Shown: in pieces, positions 48,071-51,179 of the stretch
Layout: each line of letters opens with the position of its first letter
Numbering within the stretch: position 1 is the first letter of the stretch
Assembly: GCA_026645415.1 (NCBI GenBank)
Contig: JAPEVH010000018.1
Span: 1-51,179 of the forward strand
Source of the DNA: Candidatus Electronema sp.
GTDB taxonomy: Bacteria; Desulfobacterota; Desulfobulbia; Desulfobulbales; Desulfobulbaceae
DNA: 51,179 nucleotides
Reading direction: 5' to 3'
Made by a program: the position numbers and the translations under genes
The notes under the pieces: model-generated
Seen by the model: only the letters and a program-made list of their open reading frames with translations
Told to the model about the DNA's origin: nothing
The model's database searches: none

Positions 48071-49377
48071 AAATAGCAATGATCGGCACGGGCTATGTCG
48101 GCCTTGTCACAGGTACCTGCTTTGCCGAATTTGGCCATGATGTGGTCTGTGTGGATAAGATTAAAGACAAAATCGACCGGCTACGGCAGGGGCAGATTCC
48201 GATCTACGAGCCAGGCTTGGATGTCATGGTCGCTAAAAATGTCGCAGAGGGCCGTCTGCGTTTCACTGCGAAGCTGGAGGAGGCAGTGCCAGAGGCGGAA
48301 GCTGTATTCATCGCAGTAGGAACGCCTTCTTCTCGCCGTGGTGACGGCTATGCTGACCTAAGCTACATTTATGCAGCAGCTAAAGAAATCGCTGCCTGTC
48401 TGCGCGGCTATACAGTGATTATCGACAAAAGCACCGTGCCGGTGGGTACAGCCCAGCAGGTGGCCAGAATTATCCGCGAGGCAAATCCAGAGGCAAACTT
48501 TGATGTAGCCTCAAATCCAGAGTTTCTCCGCGAAGGAGCCGCAATTGCTGATTTTATGCGGCCAGATCGAGTGGTCATTGGTGTTGAATCAGAGCGGTCA
48601 GAGCAGGTATTACGAGAAATCTACAAACCTCTCTATTTGCAGGAAACACCGATTGTCAGCACTACGATTGAAACTGCGGAGCTGACAAAGTACGCAGCCA
48701 ATGCCTTTTTAGCGGTAAAAATCAGCTTTATCAACGAGATTGCCTCAGTTTGTGAGGCTGTAGGTGCGAATGTTGTTGCCTTGGCTAAGGGCATTGGAAT
48801 GGATGGAAGGATTGGCAATAAATTTCTCCATCCTGGTCCTGGCTATGGTGGTTCTTGTTTTCCAAAAGATACCTTAGCCTTAATGCGTTTAGTGCAGGAG
48901 TATGGTGAAAGTCTACGGATTGTTGAAGCGGCGGTAGAAGTCAACGCCGCGCAAAAGGCTCGAATGGTGAAAAAAATTCGAGATGCAGTGGGCGGCAATG
49001 AGCATGGTAAGGTTATTGCAGTACTTGGTTTGACCTTCAAACCAGAGACAGATGACATGCGCGATGCCCCAGCCATAACTATTTTGCCAGCACTCTTAGA
49101 AAAAGGTGCAACTATTCGTGCTCATGACCCTAAAGGCATGGACGAAGCAAAAAAATACTTACCAGAAGATATTGAATATGCAGATAATGCTTATATGGCC
49201 TGCGAGGGAGCAGATGCTGTGGTTTTAATGACGGAGTGGAATCAGTACCGTGCTCTTGATTTAGAGAGGATCAAAAAGATGATGCATGTCCCAGTCTTTA
49301 TAGATTTACGTAATGTGTATGATCCTCTTGCGATGAAAGCACAAGGCTTTCAATATGTTGGCGTAGGTAGAAAATGA
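48067..49377 (+). CDS. ugd: UDP-glucose 6-dehydrogenase
   Basis: The 436-residue NAD-dependent enzyme makes UDP-glucuronate in two oxidation steps. It has the Rossmann motif IGTGYVGLVTG, AVGTPSSRRGDGYADLSY, STVPVGTA, EFLREGAAIADF, and the catalytic GGSCFPKD with its Cys near residue 263. The C-terminal domain ends with VFIDLRNVYDP. With manC it supplies precursors for extracellular polysaccharide. It overlaps yggS by 4 bases. Confidence 0.96.
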   Translation: MKIAMIGTGYVGLVTGTCFAEFGHDVVCVDKIKDKIDRLRQGQIPIYEPGLDVMVAKNVAEGRLRFTAKLEEAVPEAEAVFIAVGTPSSRRGDGYADLSYIYAAAKEIAACLRGYTVIIDKSTVPVGTAQQVARIIREANPEANFDVASNPEFLREGAAIADFMRPDRVVIGVESERSEQVLREIYKPLYLQETPIVSTTIETAELTKYAANAFLAVKISFINEIASVCEAVGANVVALAKGIGMDGRIGNKFLHPGPGYGGSCFPKDTLALMRLVQEYGESLRIVEAAVEVNAAQKARMVKKIRDAVGGNEHGKVIAVLGLTFKPETDDMRDAPAITILPALLEKGATIRAHDPKGMDEAKKYLPEDIEYADNAYMACEGADAVVLMTEWNQYRALDLERIKKMMHVPVFIDLRNVYDPLAMKAQGFQYVGVGRK

Positions 49378-49393
49378 TAAGATAGAAAAAGAA

Positions 49394-49426
49394 TGCGGGC
49401 TTGGGCAGATAAAGCTCAACCCCGCA
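49394..49426. terminator. GC hairpin between convergent ugd and the small Cys protein gene
   Basis: TGCGGG (49394-49399) pairs with CCCGCA (49421-49426), with partial inner pairing TTG/CAA. No T-run follows on plus. Weak. Confidence 0.4.
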
Positions 49427-49438
49427 GCGCAGAACATC

Positions 49439-49687
49439 TTATTTCTTTTTCTTACCAGAAGCGCGTTTAGCTGCCTTAAGAGGGTTGACTTTCACAACCG
49501 CTACCTGAATCTCTGGTTTAGCATGAGTAGCCAAATTGCAAAAGCCCAAGCGCCATTTGGCGGCTGGTTTTATAAAAGTACCGCAGTACTGGCTATCTCC
49601 CTCTGTAACGATACGGTCGCAGCCACCGCATTTCTCGATAACCGGCTGAAAGCCGCCAGAGCTATATTTTCCTGCACCACTCTGCAT
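49439..49687 (-). CDS. Small conserved four-cysteine protein with basic tail
   Basis: The start MQSGAGKYSSGGFQPVIEKC at 49687 is preferred; upstream of it the frame is AT-rich and not protein-like. The 82-residue protein has Cys20, Cys23, Cys35 and Cys50 (EKCGGCDRI, SQYCGTF, GFCNLATHA), spaced as in a small metal-binding protein, and a C-terminal NPLKAAKRASGKKKK tail that could bind nucleic acid. It resembles short proteins of sulfate-reducing Desulfobacterota that I know only as conserved hypotheticals. Its upstream region is very AT-rich. Confidence 0.7.
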   Translation of the reverse strand: MQSGAGKYSSGGFQPVIEKCGGCDRIVTEGDSQYCGTFIKPAAKWRLGFCNLATHAKPEIQVAVVKVNPLKAAKRASGKKKK

Positions 49688-49842
49688 TATATGAACCTCC
49701 TGAAAAAAAATATATTTTCCTTGAATCGAAAAAAAAAGTTGCATACAATAATAACAACTGTGACAAATAGCCAGTTATAAATGGTATTGAGGCTGCTGTC
49801 AACAGTTTGTCCTGAAAAACATATCACTCTGGAGTCTGAGCG

Positions 49843-51048
49843 ATGCCTGTTTATGTCTGGAAGGGGAAGAATTCTCTTGGCAATAAGATCAAGGGTGAGT
49901 TGGAAGCGGTCAACGAAGCTGCTGTGCAAGCCCAGCTTAAGCGATTGCGTATTCAAAATCCGACTATTAAAGAAAAACCTAAGGATATGTTTGCCAACGT
50001 GGCTTTTCTTCAGCCAAAGGTCACAGGCAAAGATATTGTTATTTTCACCCGGCAGATGTCCACCATGATTGACGCGGGTTTGCCTTTGGTGCAAAGCCTC
50101 CAGATTCTTTCCAAACAGCAGGACAATCCAAGTTTTAAACGAGCACTGGCAGAGATTCTTAGTGATGTTGAAACTGGTATGACATTGGCGGATGGTATGC
50201 GGAAGCATCCAAAAATATTTGATTCGCTTTTTGCTAATATGATTGAGGCAGGCGAGGTGGGTGGTATTTTGGATACCATCCTGAATCGTCTAGCAGCATT
50301 TAAAGAAAAATCCATGGCCCTAACCAGAAGAATCAAAGGTGCTATGACGTATCCGGTAATTTGCCTTGGTATTGCCATCCTTATTTTGTCAATCATAATG
50401 ATTTTCGTTATCCCTGTCTTTCAAGAGATGTTCGCCAGCATGGGCGGTGCGTTGCCTATGCCGACCCAGATTGTTGTTAACATGAGCGAGTTTGCCCAAG
50501 CAAATTTTCTTTACATGATTGGCGGAGCTTGGTTTGCTGGTTTTCTTTTTAAGAAATATTATAACACAGAACATGGAAGAATAAAAATAGATGCGCTTTT
50601 ACTTCAAGCACCTGTTTTTGGACCACTAATTCGCAAGGTAGCAGTAGCCAAGTTTACCCGTACTCTCAGTACGATGTTAGAAAGTGGTGTACCTATCCTT
50701 GATGCCCTTCAGGTTGTGGCAAAAACAGCGGGGAACAAGATCATAGAACAGGCCATTTTTCATGTTGCTAACTCTATTGCTGAAGGTCGTCCAATTGCCG
50801 AACCGCTAGAAGAATCAGGTGTATTTCCCGCAATGGTCGTACAGATGATCAATGTTGGTGAATCGGTCGGCGCACTTGATGCTATGCTCTCAAAAATTGC
50901 TGACTTTTATGATGAAGAGGTCGATCAGGCTGTGGATAACCTTACTGCTATGATTGAACCGTTTATGATGGTTTTTCTTGGTGGTACAATTGGTGGTCTA
51001 GTTATAGCGATGTATCTACCAATTTTCAAGATGGCTGATAATATCTGA
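49843..51048 (+). CDS. pilC: Type IV pilus inner-membrane platform protein (PilC/GspF family), copy 2
   Basis: The 401-residue protein starts MPVYVWKGKNSLGNKIKGEL, with FTRQMSTMIDAGLPLVQSLQI (residues near 66-86) and a second repeat with FTRTLSTMLESGVPILDALQV. Membrane segments lie near 168-195, 220-238 and 370-395, ending YLPIFKMADNI. It fits PilC better than copy 1 because the first domain carries the TFP-type FTRQMSTM pattern. It works with PilB/PilT ATPases. The gene is alone here and is followed by an insertion sequence. Confidence 0.9.
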   Translation: MPVYVWKGKNSLGNKIKGELEAVNEAAVQAQLKRLRIQNPTIKEKPKDMFANVAFLQPKVTGKDIVIFTRQMSTMIDAGLPLVQSLQILSKQQDNPSFKRALAEILSDVETGMTLADGMRKHPKIFDSLFANMIEAGEVGGILDTILNRLAAFKEKSMALTRRIKGAMTYPVICLGIAILILSIIMIFVIPVFQEMFASMGGALPMPTQIVVNMSEFAQANFLYMIGGAWFAGFLFKKYYNTEHGRIKIDALLLQAPVFGPLIRKVAVAKFTRTLSTMLESGVPILDALQVVAKTAGNKIIEQAIFHVANSIAEGRPIAEPLEESGVFPAMVVQMINVGESVGALDAMLSKIADFYDEEVDQAVDNLTAMIEPFMMVFLGGTIGGLVIAMYLPIFKMADNI

Positions 51049-51055
51049 GAAGACT

Positions 51056-51179
51056 AGTGCTGTCACAACATTAAGTTGACGAGTCTCTTTTCTTCTGCTT
51101 CACTGAAAACAGGAGGGAAGAAAAATGGCAAAAATATACAAGGTCACTTTGACCGATGAGGAGCGGCGTGATCTTTCGG
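51056..51179 (+). mobile_element. Left end of an IS630-like insertion sequence, partial
   Basis: The segment after pilC, beginning CTAGTGCTGTCACAAC, leads to AGGAGGG and a transposase start, so a left terminal inverted repeat is likely near 51056, although the right end is outside the window. The first codons of the transposase are recognisable (51125 onward). The insertion lies 8 bases after the pilC stop. Confidence 0.6.
51125..51179 (+). CDS. IS630-family transposase, N-terminal fragment
   Basis: The frame ATG 51125 reads MAKIYKVTLTDEERRDLS, then runs off the window. KVTLTDEER at the N-terminus is typical of IS630-type transposases, before a helix-turn-helix. AGGAGGG lies about 10 bases before the ATG. 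Catalytic residues lie outside the window. Confidence 0.65.
   Translation, partial: MAKIYKVTLTDEERRDLS

Overview
The window reads as a chromosomal contig of a Gram-negative, anaerobic sulfur-cycling bacterium, most likely Desulfobacterota and probably Desulfobulbales-like (cable-bacterium relatives are possible). This rests on a DUF39 homocysteine-biosynthesis protein coupled to a LarE-like sulfur transferase, stand-alone FeoA, type IV pilus genes (pilT, two pilC-type genes) and many Desulfobulbales-style accessory genes. It is an inference from gene content; no rRNA is present. Core genes are guaB-guaA, recN, leuA, HU, lepA, rpoH, greA, manC, yggS and ugd, plus tRNA-Arg(ACG) and tRNA-Pro(CGG).

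Layout. 1-4.4 kb: a DUF2283-like tail and a UPF0175 gene, then a compact RiPP locus: a 61-residue precursor with three C-terminal cysteines, a radical SAM/SPASM maturase with a fused PqqD-like domain, a stand-alone PqqD protein, an HPr-kinase-like protein and an S26B signal-peptidase-like protein with Cys in place of the catalytic Ser. It ends in a decayed nucleotidyltransferase interrupted by a 200-bp element with perfect 18-bp inverted ends. 4.4-12.5 kb: tRNA-Arg, glutamine cyclotransferase, guaBA, NYN protein, pilC, recN. 12.5-18.4 kb, accessory: cupin gene with an attC-like 3' end, csx15 and a Card1/Can2-like nuclease (no CRISPR array or cas genes nearby), a densely palindromic block, DUF2254, ADP-ribosylglycohydrolase, a 23-bp-period palindrome array, a phosphatase. 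18.4-24 kb: feoA, a leucine attenuator before leuA, creA, tRNA-Pro, HU, larE-like, DUF39. 24-30 kb, accessory: a DUF1566 remnant, a Phd/BrnT-type module, DUF29 and two DUF1566 surface proteins. 30-37 kb: DUF362, TSUP, flavoprotein, CPA2 antiporter, pilT, a MntA/HepT pair, HU-like DUF4469 protein. 37.9-40.5 kb: a second palindrome array, a TPR protein with nearly identical 120-bp repeats, a PIN toxin with a small partner. 40.5-51.2 kb: lepA, rpoH, sugar aminotransferase, greA, a HEAGH membrane protein, manC, yggS, ugd, a small Cys protein, a second pilC, and the start of an IS630-like transposase.

Most striking signals: (i) the RiPP locus, in which the AT-rich precursor/maturase half meets GC-richer downstream genes inside the pqqD gene, as if a cassette had been exchanged; (ii) two intergenic arrays of unrelated sequence but identical design (six 18-bp palindromic units at exactly 23-bp spacing); (iii) a three-way-junction-like block of perfect inverted repeats beside the Card1 gene, with its terminal palindrome repeated in shortened form beyond the next gene; (iv) a complete leucine attenuator with a 28-residue leader containing eight leucines.
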